Source: Bacteroidia bacterium
Lineage (GTDB): Bacteria; Bacteroidota; Bacteroidia; Flavobacteriales; Flavobacteriaceae
Direction of reading: 5' to 3'
Assembly (NCBI GenBank): GCA_030427585.1
Contig: JAUIBW010000001.1
Span: 186,001 to 250,000 of the forward strand
DNA: 64,000 nt
Shown here: piece by piece, positions 23,906-33,032 of the stretch
How the letters are laid out: each line of letters starts with the position of its first letter
How positions within the stretch are numbered: the stretch's first letter is position 1
Notes under the pieces: model-generated
Seen by the model: only the letters and a program-made list of their open reading frames with translations
The model's database searches: none
Told to the model about the DNA's origin: nothing
Made by a program: the position numbers and the translations under genes

Positions 23906-23913
23906 CAAAATTA
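23906..23913 (-). promoter_or_regulatory. -7 box of the idi operon
   Basis: TAATTTTG on the minus strand is a perfect TAnnTTTG, 15 bp before the idi start. The rest of the 284-bp gap up to the T9SS locus shows only the terminator at 24105. Confidence 0.45.
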
Positions 23914-24104
23914 CAAAATCATAAGAGTAATTCATAATTCATATCGCCTATAAAGATTAATTTCGTAGTATCTATTCTTAGCAAAAGCTTTACCACAGAA
24001 TTTGAAGATAGTACCGCAAGAAACCCGCCATATTCTAAGATTGATTTATCTGTTTATTTTTGAGTATGCACTCCTGTAGTTTTCATAAAATAAGATTTCT
24101 TCAA

Positions 24105-24135
24105 TAAAAAACGCCCCGTGGTATTGGGGCGCTTT
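24105..24135 (-). terminator. Terminator of the T9SS locus
   Basis: CGCCCC (24112-24117) pairs with GGGGCG (24126-24131), followed on the minus strand by a run of T (A at 24106-24111). It ends the transcript of the OmpA-family gene. Confidence 0.85.
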
Positions 24136-24174
24136 GACAATATGAAATTGTATAAAATGTATTGTTCTAAAAAA

Positions 24175-26133
24175 TTATTTGATGATAATAAACTCGCTTC
24201 GTCTATTTAATTGGTGTTTCTCTTTCTTACAATTCGATTCATTGTCACAATCATTAACCAATTGTGTTTCTCCATATCCTTTTCCTGTTAATCGATCTGC
24301 AGATATACCGTTATCGATCATATAATTTACAGTAGCTTCGGCTCTTTTTTCAGATAAATACAAGTTGTATTGATCGTCTCCATGACTATCTGTATGCGCT
24401 CTTATTTCTAGTTTCATATTAGGATACTGATTCATCACTTCAATTACTTTTGCCAGTTCTACTTTTGCATCAGAACGTATTGTATATCCATTAAAATCAA
24501 AATAAATTGGTTTAAGCGATAATATCTTGGTCAGGTCGTCTCCTACATCTGCAGATTTTATTATCTTTTCTAATGCAAGCGGAGTATCTATAGTTTGAGA
24601 TTTATCAGACGTATTCACAAGCTTCTCCAAAGTATTGTACTCCTCTTTCTCTGCTCGTACAAAGTAACTGGATTCACATTCGACTAGTTGTGAATAAGTA
24701 GCTTCATTACCTACAATAAAACTTTGTATTAGATTATTATTACTATCATAGAGAGAGACTTTGGTTCCTGGTAATAATTCGTTGGTATCTTTATCGGTAA
24801 CCAATCCTGCAATTATAGTTTCGCAGAAATCTTTTAAATCTTCTAATTCTACAAAGCTATAAATATCATCGCTTCCTTTTCCTCCTTTACGATTAGATGA
24901 AAAATATCCTTTCTTGGTATTCTCATCAATTATAAAAGCAAAATCATCTTTAGGTCCATTAATAGGTCTACCAACATTTATTACTAACTTTTCTTTATCT
25001 GTTTGCGGATTAATCTTTGTAACATATACATCTAATCCTCCTAAGCCCATATGTCCATCAGACGAAAAATATAACTTGTTGTCTGCTCCTATAAATGGGA
25101 AAGTTTCTTTTCCTTCTGTATTAATATCTCCCAAATTTTCTGGTTCTCCAAAACTACCATCGCTATTAATAGTCACTTTATATAAATCAGAGAGTCCTTT
25201 GCCTCCGGGCATATCTGACGAAAAATACAATGTTTTTTCATCACTGCTCAATGCAGGATGTGCTACAGAATATTCATCACTATTAAATGGCAGGCTTTGC
25301 GGTGTTGTCCATCCTCCTTCGGGATTTTTATAGGAACGATATATTTTTAACTTATTGGTTCCTCTTTGATCACGACCTAGTTTTCCTTCTTCAAAATTAT
25401 TTCTTGTAAAGTAAATGGTTCGTGTATCCTTTGTAAAAACAGGTGTTGACTCGTGAAATTTTGAGTTTATTTTTCGATCAAATCTTTTAATTTTTGAAAA
25501 ATTATTATTTACAGAGTCATATTTCGCTTCAAAAAGATTTAAGAAAGCCTCCTTATTCCATTGGTGAATAGATTTTTTAAATGTTAGTGTATCTCTAGAA
25601 GAGCTAAACACAATATTTTTTCCATAAAAAGCAGTTCCAAACTCAACAAAAGAAGAGTTTACTGATGCATTTTCTATTTCAAACCTATCCGATTGAAAAT
25701 CGATACGTTTTAGATAATCTGATCCATCTAAAAATAATTTTGCACGTAGATCATTTCCATTAGCAGCTGCAAATTTTTGCATGTATATATCAGAATCCTG
25801 GTATCTTTCTACAGTTTTTAGTGTTTGTGCGTATCTAAAGTAATATTCTGGTCCAACTTGGTCGGGATAAGAATTCACTAATTCCTCATACCATTTTAGT
25901 GCTTCTTCAAATTGGCTATTAAAATAATAACTATCTCCCAGATTCATAAAAAGATCTGCACTCTTATATCCCTTTTCAGCTACTTTAAGATACGTTTCCT
26001 GCGCATCAATATATTGATACTTATCATAGTATTCTTTGGCTTTTTTGAGTTTTTTTTCCTGAGATAAAAGAGTATTGTTTCCAAAAAACAGCGGTATAAA
26101 AATCAATAATGACTTAAGTAAATATTTTCTCAT
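24175..26133 (-). CDS. OmpA-family protein with TPR, PD40 repeats and regulatory-like domain (T9SS-associated, PorE-like)
   Basis: 652 residues with signal peptide. Residues about 30-140 hold TPR-like helices (AKEYYDKYQYIDAQETYLKVAEKG, ALKWYEELVNSYP). Residues about 190-420 hold WD40-like PD40 repeats (AHPALSSDEKTLYFSSDMPGGKG, YFSSNRKGGKGSDDIY). A carboxypeptidase-regulatory-like domain (about 430-510) and a C-terminal OmpA peptidoglycan-binding domain (about 540-652, IRAHTDSHGDDQYNLYLSEKRA) follow. This domain order matches the PorE-type proteins linked to type IX secretion. It follows PorP/SprF by 30 bp in the same operon. The likely role is to tie the outer-membrane machinery to peptidoglycan. 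Confidence 0.9.
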   Translation of the reverse strand: MRKYLLKSLLIFIPLFFGNNTLLSQEKKLKKAKEYYDKYQYIDAQETYLKVAEKGYKSADLFMNLGDSYYFNSQFEEALKWYEELVNSYPDQVGPEYYFRYAQTLKTVERYQDSDIYMQKFAAANGNDLRAKLFLDGSDYLKRIDFQSDRFEIENASVNSSFVEFGTAFYGKNIVFSSSRDTLTFKKSIHQWNKEAFLNLFEAKYDSVNNNFSKIKRFDRKINSKFHESTPVFTKDTRTIYFTRNNFEEGKLGRDQRGTNKLKIYRSYKNPEGGWTTPQSLPFNSDEYSVAHPALSSDEKTLYFSSDMPGGKGLSDLYKVTINSDGSFGEPENLGDINTEGKETFPFIGADNKLYFSSDGHMGLGGLDVYVTKINPQTDKEKLVINVGRPINGPKDDFAFIIDENTKKGYFSSNRKGGKGSDDIYSFVELEDLKDFCETIIAGLVTDKDTNELLPGTKVSLYDSNNNLIQSFIVGNEATYSQLVECESSYFVRAEKEEYNTLEKLVNTSDKSQTIDTPLALEKIIKSADVGDDLTKILSLKPIYFDFNGYTIRSDAKVELAKVIEVMNQYPNMKLEIRAHTDSHGDDQYNLYLSEKRAEATVNYMIDNGISADRLTGKGYGETQLVNDCDNESNCKKEKHQLNRRSEFIIIK

Positions 26134-26163
26134 TTTTTTTACTATTACATTTTAAAAACCTAA

Positions 26164-27126
26164 TTAAAAGAAACGCGGTGTTAGCATTCTATTATATTTT
26201 TTGAAAAGTTCAAATCGTAACATTACCTCATAACTTCCATCATTAAATTGTGATTGACCTAACTCTGTTGTTTCTCGATCATAAGCAAATCCTATCATTA
26301 ATGAGTCTGATATCTGGAAGCCTACCATGCCACTCAATGCTGCACTCCAACGATATGCTGCTCCTAAGGTTAAGCGGTTATATAACAAAAAGTTTGCTGA
26401 AACGTCTACTTGTAATGGTGCTCCAAACACTAGTTTGCTTAAAACAGCAGGTTTAAATTTTACATCATCGGTCAAATCAAAAACATGCCCCGCTATCAAA
26501 TAATAATTGATACGTTCTTCTGCCAAAAAACTCACTGCCGTACTATTACTACTTGTAGTGCTTTCGTCAAAATGATCTGTTTCTAATAGATTAGGAGCAC
26601 TTAATCCCACATAAAAGCGATCTGTATGATAATAAACTCCAACTCCAACATTAGGACTAAACTTATTATCTATATTGTTTTCAAACAAAGCATCATTACT
26701 ATTAAATTGAGATAGTTTTTGAAAATCTACATTTAACAAATGCCCCCCCGCTTTTAATCCAAAGCTTAGTTTTCCTTCATCTGAAGTAGGAATAGAATAG
26801 GAAAAATCAATATCAAAATATGTCTCATCGGTTGGGCCTATCTCATCATTAACGATAGATACACCCAAACCAAGACGTTCATTACCTCCTATCGGAGTAT
26901 TAACGGTAAGTGTTTGAGTACGAGGCGCACCATCTAAGCCAACCCATTGACTACGATGCAGTCCCATAATACTTAATACTCCACGGCTACCAGCATAGGC
27001 AGGGTTAACACTTATCGTATTGTACATGTATTGGGTATATTGAGCATCTTGTTGTGCGCAAATAGAAGTTGTAGTAAAACCTAAAACTACAAGCATAAAC
27101 ATTATTGGCGATGTATTCATAAGCAT
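26164..27126 (-). CDS. T9SS outer-membrane protein, PorP/SprF family
   Basis: 320 residues. Signal peptide ends SICAQQ. The mature start DAQYTQYMYNTISVNPAYAG is the hallmark of PorP/SprF proteins. Beta strands continue to the C terminus (IGFAYDRETTELGQSQFNDGSYEVMLRFEL region), as in the FadL/PorP barrel. SprF-like proteins are needed for surface delivery of partner adhesins with type B C-terminal domains, and such a protein is encoded 46 bp upstream. The start may be at the first ATG or two codons later. Confidence 0.92.
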   Translation of the reverse strand: MLMNTSPIMFMLVVLGFTTTSICAQQDAQYTQYMYNTISVNPAYAGSRGVLSIMGLHRSQWVGLDGAPRTQTLTVNTPIGGNERLGLGVSIVNDEIGPTDETYFDIDFSYSIPTSDEGKLSFGLKAGGHLLNVDFQKLSQFNSNDALFENNIDNKFSPNVGVGVYYHTDRFYVGLSAPNLLETDHFDESTTSSNSTAVSFLAEERINYYLIAGHVFDLTDDVKFKPAVLSKLVFGAPLQVDVSANFLLYNRLTLGAAYRWSAALSGMVGFQISDSLMIGFAYDRETTELGQSQFNDGSYEVMLRFELFKKYNRMLTPRFF

Positions 27127-27172
27127 TTAATTCGATTTAGGGAATAACAAATATATGATATTCCAGATACAT

Positions 27173-30100
27173 TTATCTATTTATATACAAGTAACCAGAT
27201 TTAGACATATTGATTCCGCTAGCATTTTCATATTCCAAAATATAAAAATAAGTCCCTACTGGCAATTCTTTATTAGTACCTATTGTAGCTCTTCCTTCAC
27301 TAATTCCTTCAAAGAATCTAGCTCCAGATTGTTCATATCCGTTCTCTTCAAATATCTTAACTCCCCAACGATTGAATATCTGCAATGTGTTATTGGGAAA
27401 ATTATCTAATCCTACTATTCTAAACTGATCATTAATTCCATCTCCATTCGGAGAGATCCCGGTATATACAACGATTTCATCATCAATATCAGCAACTATA
27501 ACAAATCCATTATTTTCTTCTACTGTTATTCCTGTTCCTATTACGTTTACTGTTGTTGGATCAGTTCCTTCGGTTTGTAAGCTTCCTAACGGAAGTGTGG
27601 TATTATCAATATCTACTATGGTTTCTCCTATAGGAACATTTGCCGTGAAGTCTCCATTTAGATTGGTAGATACAGTTTGTTCTACCCCATTAACATCGAT
27701 AATATTAACATCTACTCCTTCTAAGTCCGGTTCGCCAATATCCTGCGTGCTATTATCATTTAAGTCACTATACAAATGCCCCGTTACAGTACCATTTGGA
27801 GCAGGAACCACTGTTATTGTAATCACTGCTTCATCGCAAGCTAGTGGGATCGCTATACTACACAGGGTATAAGTAATGGTATAATCACCTGGTGGAGTAT
27901 TTGGTAAAACTATAACTTCGCCTGTACTTGGGTCGAAGTTAACACCATCTCCCGGATTGGGGTCTGCGACTGTTGTTACCGTAACATTGCCCCCTAGTAT
28001 AGCCGTGTTTCCATCTAAAATATCATTATCGTTAACAACATTGATAGAGTTACCACCTGCATCACCATCTATAATCACCATATCATCATTTGCTATCAGG
28101 CATGATAAAGGTATAGTAACAGGAAGTATTCGTTTACAACCATTAGCTGCAGTTGCTGTCACATTAATATTTACTCCCGGGGTTATTCTTTCAATACTCC
28201 ATATATTACCAGAAACATTATTCACTGTCCCAGAAGTACTAGTCACTGTACCTGAGCTTACAGTTACCTCTAAGGAATATGTTGTAGAATCAGCTGAGCA
28301 AATTGGAGCACTTGTCACACTAATAGTTGGCACAGCATTAACAGTAAGTATTCTTTCTTCTGAAGTTTTAAAATCACATGCATATGTAGAACTTGAAACA
28401 ATTACTCTATATCGATTTCCATCATCAGATACCGAAGCATTTGTAATTGTTAATGTACTGGTAGTTGTTGCACTATGAATACCACTATCTGTTAAATCGT
28501 ACCAGGAACTGCCATTAAATAACTGCCATTGATATGTATCTGCATTAGAAGTCAATATGGTAAAGGTAGTATCCATTCCTTCACATATTATAGCATTAGA
28601 CGGCTGGGTAGTAATAGTCGGAGCAACTCCAGGAGTGATAACATTACTATTAGTTCCGGTATAGCCATCACTACCCGAGGTAACTAAACCATTTCTATCG
28701 ACGGTAAGTCCAGCTCCAAAAATGCCATTTCCCAAAAGTCCATTATCATCATCATCTGTAAATCCAGCTTCAATAACGTCATTACAATTATCTCCGTCAC
28801 TATCTAAATCGTGATAATCTGGAATTCCATCATTATCAGTATCGGTACTTTTACAGGCAAATACTATTAATTCTAGACGGTCATATCCTATTCCACTTCC
28901 TCCGACCTGAATAAACTGGAGTGTAAAAGAAGAAATTGCCCCTTGTATCTGTAAAGAACCGGATGCGGTTCCATCAGCATCATTCATACTACTTTCCCTT
29001 GTATAAGTACTTAAATAAGAAGAATTCGCCCCTCCATCTCTTGCAGTTGTCGATGTGGTATGAAAATCTTTTGTTCCGCCTAATTTACTCCAGGTCAATC
29101 CTCCCAGAAGAGTAATATCTGCAGAATTTTGAGTTGGCCCACTAAATGATCCTATACGATCTAAATGCATTATTGGGTTATCCACAATTACAGGATTCCC
29201 TAGAGCATCTTCAAAACTAATAGTTAGTGTTGAATTCCAATCATAATCACTTTGCAATGAAATATTTCCTGCCAAATTTTCTGACCAAAAGTCTGTTCCT
29301 GCAGGATTGAAATTTCCATTAGAAAACCCTGTAGTTGTATTTGTAGTAGCTCTGATAATTAAATCTGGAGCAATCACTGTTGTATTATTAAAACTGGTAC
29401 CACTCCAATTTCCAGATTGTACTGGAGTACATATCCCTTCTTCGGTATCCAAAATACCATCATTATCATCATCATTATCACATATATCTGAAACAGAATC
29501 TCCATCTGTATCTATATTTCCCGAAATTGTAGAATCACATTGATCAATCACAGGGCAACAAACACTATAATCTTCTGATAACCATATTACTTGGTCTAAA
29601 CCACTTCTTGCTACTCCCGCAGCATAAGAAATTATTAATTTATCAATCGCATTTCCATTAGAATTAACCAATACAGATCCGTTATCATTGATACTTGATG
29701 GATTGTCTGATTGCCCATCTGCCGTTTGCCCAATAATCGTAAAACTAGGAGTATCTCCTGCGGCGGTAAGTACTAAAGGAACATTTACTCCTCCAACAGA
29801 GGCAGTAAAAGTAACATCATCATCAAAAGTTACATTATTGTCAATATCGTCTACCTTAAAATCATTGAGCATAACGGGCGTAGAAAAGTCTATAGTAAGG
29901 CTTATTTGATCACCTACGGTTACATCTCTCATAGCCATTTTATATCGTTTATTATCGATTTCTGTTCCACTATTACTTAAAACATTATCAGGATCTTGTA
30001 ATGTTAATGTTAATGTCGCAGGAGCAGAGCACACCGAAGTCGTATAAGTAGAACTTAGAACTGTTGTTTCATCCCAGGGATTAGGAGTCAAAAGACTCCA

Positions 30101-30232
30101 ATCAAAAGTTTGAGAATTTCCTAAACATTGCGCTTTAACTCCCGTAAACGAAATAGTAAAAAAAAGAAATAATACAAATACTTTAATTCTGAATGTTGAT
30201 CCAAAATTCCCCCCCAAAGTAATTTTTTTCAT
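27173..30232 (-). CDS. Large secreted protein with gliding-motility (type B) T9SS sorting domain
   Basis: 1019 residues with signal peptide (ends VKAQ, near residue 34). In order: an N-terminal beta domain (to about 230); thrombospondin type 3-like calcium-binding Asp repeats (DTDGDSVSDICDNDDDNDG, DTDNDGIPDYHDLDSDGDN); a middle domain; an Ig-like domain (PTITTQPSNAIICEG to IVSS); a region with PKD/cadherin-like features; an SdrD/B-like fold (GHLYSDLNDNSTQDIGEPDLEG); and the C-terminal type B sorting domain (YTGISPNGDGINDQFRI, IFNRWGVKIFE, PVGTYFYILEY). It is exported by type IX secretion and kept at the surface or released. It is first in an operon with its PorP/SprF partner. The role is probably adhesion; ligand unknown. 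Confidence 0.9.
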   Translation of the reverse strand: MKKITLGGNFGSTFRIKVFVLFLFFTISFTGVKAQCLGNSQTFDWSLLTPNPWDETTVLSSTYTTSVCSAPATLTLTLQDPDNVLSNSGTEIDNKRYKMAMRDVTVGDQISLTIDFSTPVMLNDFKVDDIDNNVTFDDDVTFTASVGGVNVPLVLTAAGDTPSFTIIGQTADGQSDNPSSINDNGSVLVNSNGNAIDKLIISYAAGVARSGLDQVIWLSEDYSVCCPVIDQCDSTISGNIDTDGDSVSDICDNDDDNDGILDTEEGICTPVQSGNWSGTSFNNTTVIAPDLIIRATTNTTTGFSNGNFNPAGTDFWSENLAGNISLQSDYDWNSTLTISFEDALGNPVIVDNPIMHLDRIGSFSGPTQNSADITLLGGLTWSKLGGTKDFHTTSTTARDGGANSSYLSTYTRESSMNDADGTASGSLQIQGAISSFTLQFIQVGGSGIGYDRLELIVFACKSTDTDNDGIPDYHDLDSDGDNCNDVIEAGFTDDDDNGLLGNGIFGAGLTVDRNGLVTSGSDGYTGTNSNVITPGVAPTITTQPSNAIICEGMDTTFTILTSNADTYQWQLFNGSSWYDLTDSGIHSATTTSTLTITNASVSDDGNRYRVIVSSSTYACDFKTSEERILTVNAVPTISVTSAPICSADSTTYSLEVTVSSGTVTSTSGTVNNVSGNIWSIERITPGVNINVTATAANGCKRILPVTIPLSCLIANDDMVIIDGDAGGNSINVVNDNDILDGNTAILGGNVTVTTVADPNPGDGVNFDPSTGEVIVLPNTPPGDYTITYTLCSIAIPLACDEAVITITVVPAPNGTVTGHLYSDLNDNSTQDIGEPDLEGVDVNIIDVNGVEQTVSTNLNGDFTANVPIGETIVDIDNTTLPLGSLQTEGTDPTTVNVIGTGITVEENNGFVIVADIDDEIVVYTGISPNGDGINDQFRIVGLDNFPNNTLQIFNRWGVKIFEENGYEQSGARFFEGISEGRATIGTNKELPVGTYFYILEYENASGINMSKSGYLYINR

Positions 30233-30814
30233 ATGACGAACATTTATAATGTCATTTACAAAAATTCATTTCATAGAATTTTTACAAATTATTTATAAAA
30301 CATAATTAATATCAAACAACAAAAAAACCATAATAAAAATACTGTTTTACCATAATGTAGTTACAAAACTAAGAAAATAAATTTCTTAACTATTTAATAA
30401 AATTTATTTTCCAGTTTTCTCGATGCAAATCACTTTTAACCGTTGAAATACACTTGCTCGCCAAAGTTTATTTATATATAAAAAAAAAGAATTCCCCTTC
30501 TGTTATTTAATTCTAATTATCCTAACACATCTAATTCTATAAAGCTATAATCTCCTTTTTCAAGCAAATAAAAGAAGCTACGTGTATAAGCCTTTAATCA
30601 ATCTCCCCCAATAACATCTTAATAATTATGAAATTAGATATAAATCTAATTGTTTTAACATTTAGCTTTACAGCTAATTTTGAAATAATCGACAAAAAAT
30701 AATTTTTATCGATTAAATACATATAGATAAATTTTCAAATGTATTTTTTCGTACCAGACATTTCAATGTTCTTACACTATGAAATCGTAAGAGCTTTATT
30801 GTCTATTTTAATAC
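30233..30814. other. Long gene-free AT-rich region
   Basis: Together with the prfC leader this is the largest gap in the window (741 bp), between the divergent T9SS locus and prfC. It has very low GC. I find no tRNA, ncRNA signature or convincing ORF. It must hold the promoter of the T9SS operon. Confidence 0.5.
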
Positions 30815-30822
30815 TATATTTG
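30815..30822 (+). promoter_or_regulatory. -7 box of prfC
   Basis: TATATTTG is a perfect TAnnTTTG. The transcript start near 30829 leaves a leader of about 145 nt before prfC, longer than at other genes here. Confidence 0.5.
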
Positions 30823-30884
30823 CATCCTCATTTAGATATAGGGACAGATAATAAATATATCATCAAACTTATAGCAGTTATAAA

Positions 30885-30947
30885 ATGAATAGGCAATTAA
30901 GTTCTTATTTTGATAAGAAATTTGATACTATTGTGGGATGTATCTAA
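30885..30947 (+). CDS. Possible 20-residue leader peptide upstream of prfC
   Basis: ATG at 30885 opens a frame of 20 codons (MNRQLSSYFDKKFDTIVGCI) ending TAA at 30945-30947, 26 bp before the prfC start. It lies inside the predicted prfC leader. A regulatory upstream ORF would make sense for a release-factor gene, but an ORF of this size can occur by chance. Confidence 0.25.
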   Translation: MNRQLSSYFDKKFDTIVGCI

Positions 30948-30973
30948 ATGTTTAGAATAATAAACAAAATCAA

Positions 30974-32560
30974 ATGAAATTTATAGACGAAATTGGGAGA
31001 AGAAGAACCTTTGGGATCATCTCTCACCCTGATGCAGGTAAGACTACATTGACCGAAAAACTATTACTTTTTGGAGGTGCTATTCAAGAAGCAGGGGCCG
31101 TAAAATCTAACAAAGTTAAAAAAGGAGCTACCAGTGATTTTATGGAAATTGAACGTCAAAGAGGTATATCTGTTGCTACCTCTGTATTAGCTTTTGAGTA
31201 CAAAGACATTAAGATTAATATTCTGGATACTCCCGGGCATAAAGATTTTGCCGAAGATACGTTTAGAACATTAACTGCTGTAGATAGTGTAATTGTAGTG
31301 ATTGATGTTGCAAAAGGTGTTGAGGAACAGACCGAAAAATTAGTTTCTGTTTGTAGAATGAGAAATATCCCTATGATTGTTTTTATTAACAAACTAGATC
31401 GTGAAGGAAAAGATGCTTTTGAGCTTCTGGATGAAATAGAGCAAAAACTTGGCCTTACCGTTACCCCACTAAGCTTTCCTATTGGAATGGGATATGATTT
31501 TAAAGGAATTTATAATATTTGGGAGAAAAACATCAATCTTTTTAGTGGTGATAACAGAAAAAATATTGAAGAAACCATTGAAATATCTGATTTATCGTCT
31601 CAAGATCTTAATGACATAATTGGTAATACTGCAGCAGACACACTACGTGAAGAATTAGAATTAATAGAAGGGATATACCCAAAATTTGAAAAAGAGCAGT
31701 ATCAAAATGGTGATTTGCAACCTGTATTTTTTGGGTCAGCACTAAATAATTTTGGAGTTCGAGAATTATTAGATTGTTTTGTTACTATTGCTCCTCCACC
31801 AAAACCAAAGGAAAGTGATATACGATTGGTGCATCCTGAGGAAAAAGATTTTACCGGATTTGTATTTAAAATCCATGCGAATATGGATCCCAAACATAGA
31901 GATAGACTAGCTTTTATCAAAATTGTGTCAGGGACTTTTGAAAGAAACGTTCCGTATTTACATACAAGACATAATAAAAAGCTTAAATTTTCTAGCCCCA
32001 ATGCTTTTTTTGCTGAAAAAAAAGAGATTGTAGATATATCATATCCTGGTGATATTGTTGGATTACATGATACCGGGAATTTTAAAATTGGAGACACACT
32101 TACCAAAGGAGAAGTGTTGCATTATAAAGGTATACCAAGTTTTTCTCCAGAACATTTTAGATATATCAACAATGCAGACCCTATGAAATCTAAGCAATTA
32201 GCAAAGGGAATAGATCAATTAATGGATGAAGGAGTTGCGCAGCTTTTTACATTAGAATTGAACGGAAGAAAAGTCATAGGAACGGTTGGAGCATTACAAT
32301 ACGAAGTAATTCAATATCGATTAGAACATGAATATGGGGCAAAATGTACGTATGAAAATCTGAATGTTTTTAAAGCTTGTTGGGTAGAAGCTAAAGATCA
32401 TGACAATGATGAGTTTAAAGATTTTAAACGTGTAAAAAGCAAATTTCTTGCAAAAGATAAACAGGGCCAACTGGTATTTTTGGCTGATTCTTCTTTCAGC
32501 CTACAAATGACACAGCAAAAATATCCATCGATCGAGTTTCACTTTACTTCAGAGTTTTAA
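30974..32560 (+). CDS. prfC: Peptide chain release factor 3 (GTPase)
   Basis: 528 residues, the usual RF3 length. The G domain shows P loop HPDAGKTTL (residues 18-26), switch II DTPGHKDF, NKLD and the RF3-specific start RRTFGIISHPDAGK. Domains II and III follow (FKIHANMDPKHRDRLAFIKIVSG, GTVGALQYEVIQYRLEHEY). RF3 uses GTP to recycle RF1 and RF2 from the ribosome after termination. Monocistronic: own promoter, about 145-nt leader and a strong terminator. Confidence 0.97.
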   Translation: MKFIDEIGRRRTFGIISHPDAGKTTLTEKLLLFGGAIQEAGAVKSNKVKKGATSDFMEIERQRGISVATSVLAFEYKDIKINILDTPGHKDFAEDTFRTLTAVDSVIVVIDVAKGVEEQTEKLVSVCRMRNIPMIVFINKLDREGKDAFELLDEIEQKLGLTVTPLSFPIGMGYDFKGIYNIWEKNINLFSGDNRKNIEETIEISDLSSQDLNDIIGNTAADTLREELELIEGIYPKFEKEQYQNGDLQPVFFGSALNNFGVRELLDCFVTIAPPPKPKESDIRLVHPEEKDFTGFVFKIHANMDPKHRDRLAFIKIVSGTFERNVPYLHTRHNKKLKFSSPNAFFAEKKEIVDISYPGDIVGLHDTGNFKIGDTLTKGEVLHYKGIPSFSPEHFRYINNADPMKSKQLAKGIDQLMDEGVAQLFTLELNGRKVIGTVGALQYEVIQYRLEHEYGAKCTYENLNVFKACWVEAKDHDNDEFKDFKRVKSKFLAKDKQGQLVFLADSSFSLQMTQQKYPSIEFHFTSEF

Positions 32561-32615
32561 GAGGCATTTCAAAAAGCCAGTTTTAGCATTTTTAAGGCCA
32601 AAAAACCTTATGATT

Positions 32616-32652
32616 AAACCGGTTAAAATAAGATTATTTTAACCGGTTTTTT
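32616..32652. terminator. Terminator of prfC
   Basis: A perfect 16-bp stem, AAACCGGTTAAAATAA (32616-32631) with TTATTTTAACCGGTTT (32634-32649), followed by T. It can also serve the minus-strand DUF3467 gene, which stops 3 bp away. Confidence 0.9.
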
Positions 32653-32654
32653 AT

Positions 32655-32969
32655 CTAAGCTTCTCCTGTAGGGCCAAAATTCATAGGGATTGGTGTTTGT
32701 TCATAATCTTTAATTTCTCCATGAGCGGCTTCAAATCGATTTACATTGTCACTAAGAGCTTTTAATAATCTTTTGGCATGCTGTGGAGTTAGAATAATTC
32801 TACTTTTCACCTTACTTTTAGGTCTACCCGGCATAATGTTTACAAAATCAACTACAAATTCTGAAACTGAATGGTTAATAATTGCAAGATTGCTATATGT
32901 ACCATCTGCAACATCTTCATCTAGTTCTATATTCAATTGATTTTGTTTCTGATTTTTATTATCTGCCAT
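32655..32969 (-). CDS. DUF3467 family protein
   Basis: 104 residues. The pattern LNIELDEDVADGTYSNLAII, EFVVDFVNIMPGRPKSKVKSRIILTPQHAKRLL fits the small DUF3467 family, found widely in Bacteroidota and of unknown function. Only 28 bp separate its ATG from the rpoC terminator, with no room for a promoter. It may be expressed by read-through from rpoC or from a promoter inside rpoC. Cytosolic. Confidence 0.88.
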   Translation of the reverse strand: MADNKNQKQNQLNIELDEDVADGTYSNLAIINHSVSEFVVDFVNIMPGRPKSKVKSRIILTPQHAKRLLKALSDNVNRFEAAHGEIKDYEQTPIPMNFGPTGEA

Positions 32970-32997
32970 ATCTAATTTTATTTTAGAATCGTTTAAT

Positions 32998-33031
32998 AAA
33001 AAAAGCCTGCCTTAAAAGGCAGGCTTTTTTT
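32998..33031 (-). terminator. Terminator of the rpoBC operon
   Basis: AAAAAGCCTGCCTT (33000-33013) pairs with AAGGCAGGCTTTTT (33016-33029), a perfect 14-bp stem with T runs on both strands. It lies just past the rpoC stop. Confidence 0.92.
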
Positions 33032-33032
33032 A

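Noticed and set aside
26250..26456. Plus-strand frame within the PorP/SprF gene
   Set aside because: Antisense shadow without motif or promoter.
27957..28478. 173-codon plus-strand frame
   Set aside because: Antisense to the large T9SS secreted protein; composition (Val/Thr/Ser-rich) reflects the complementary strand.
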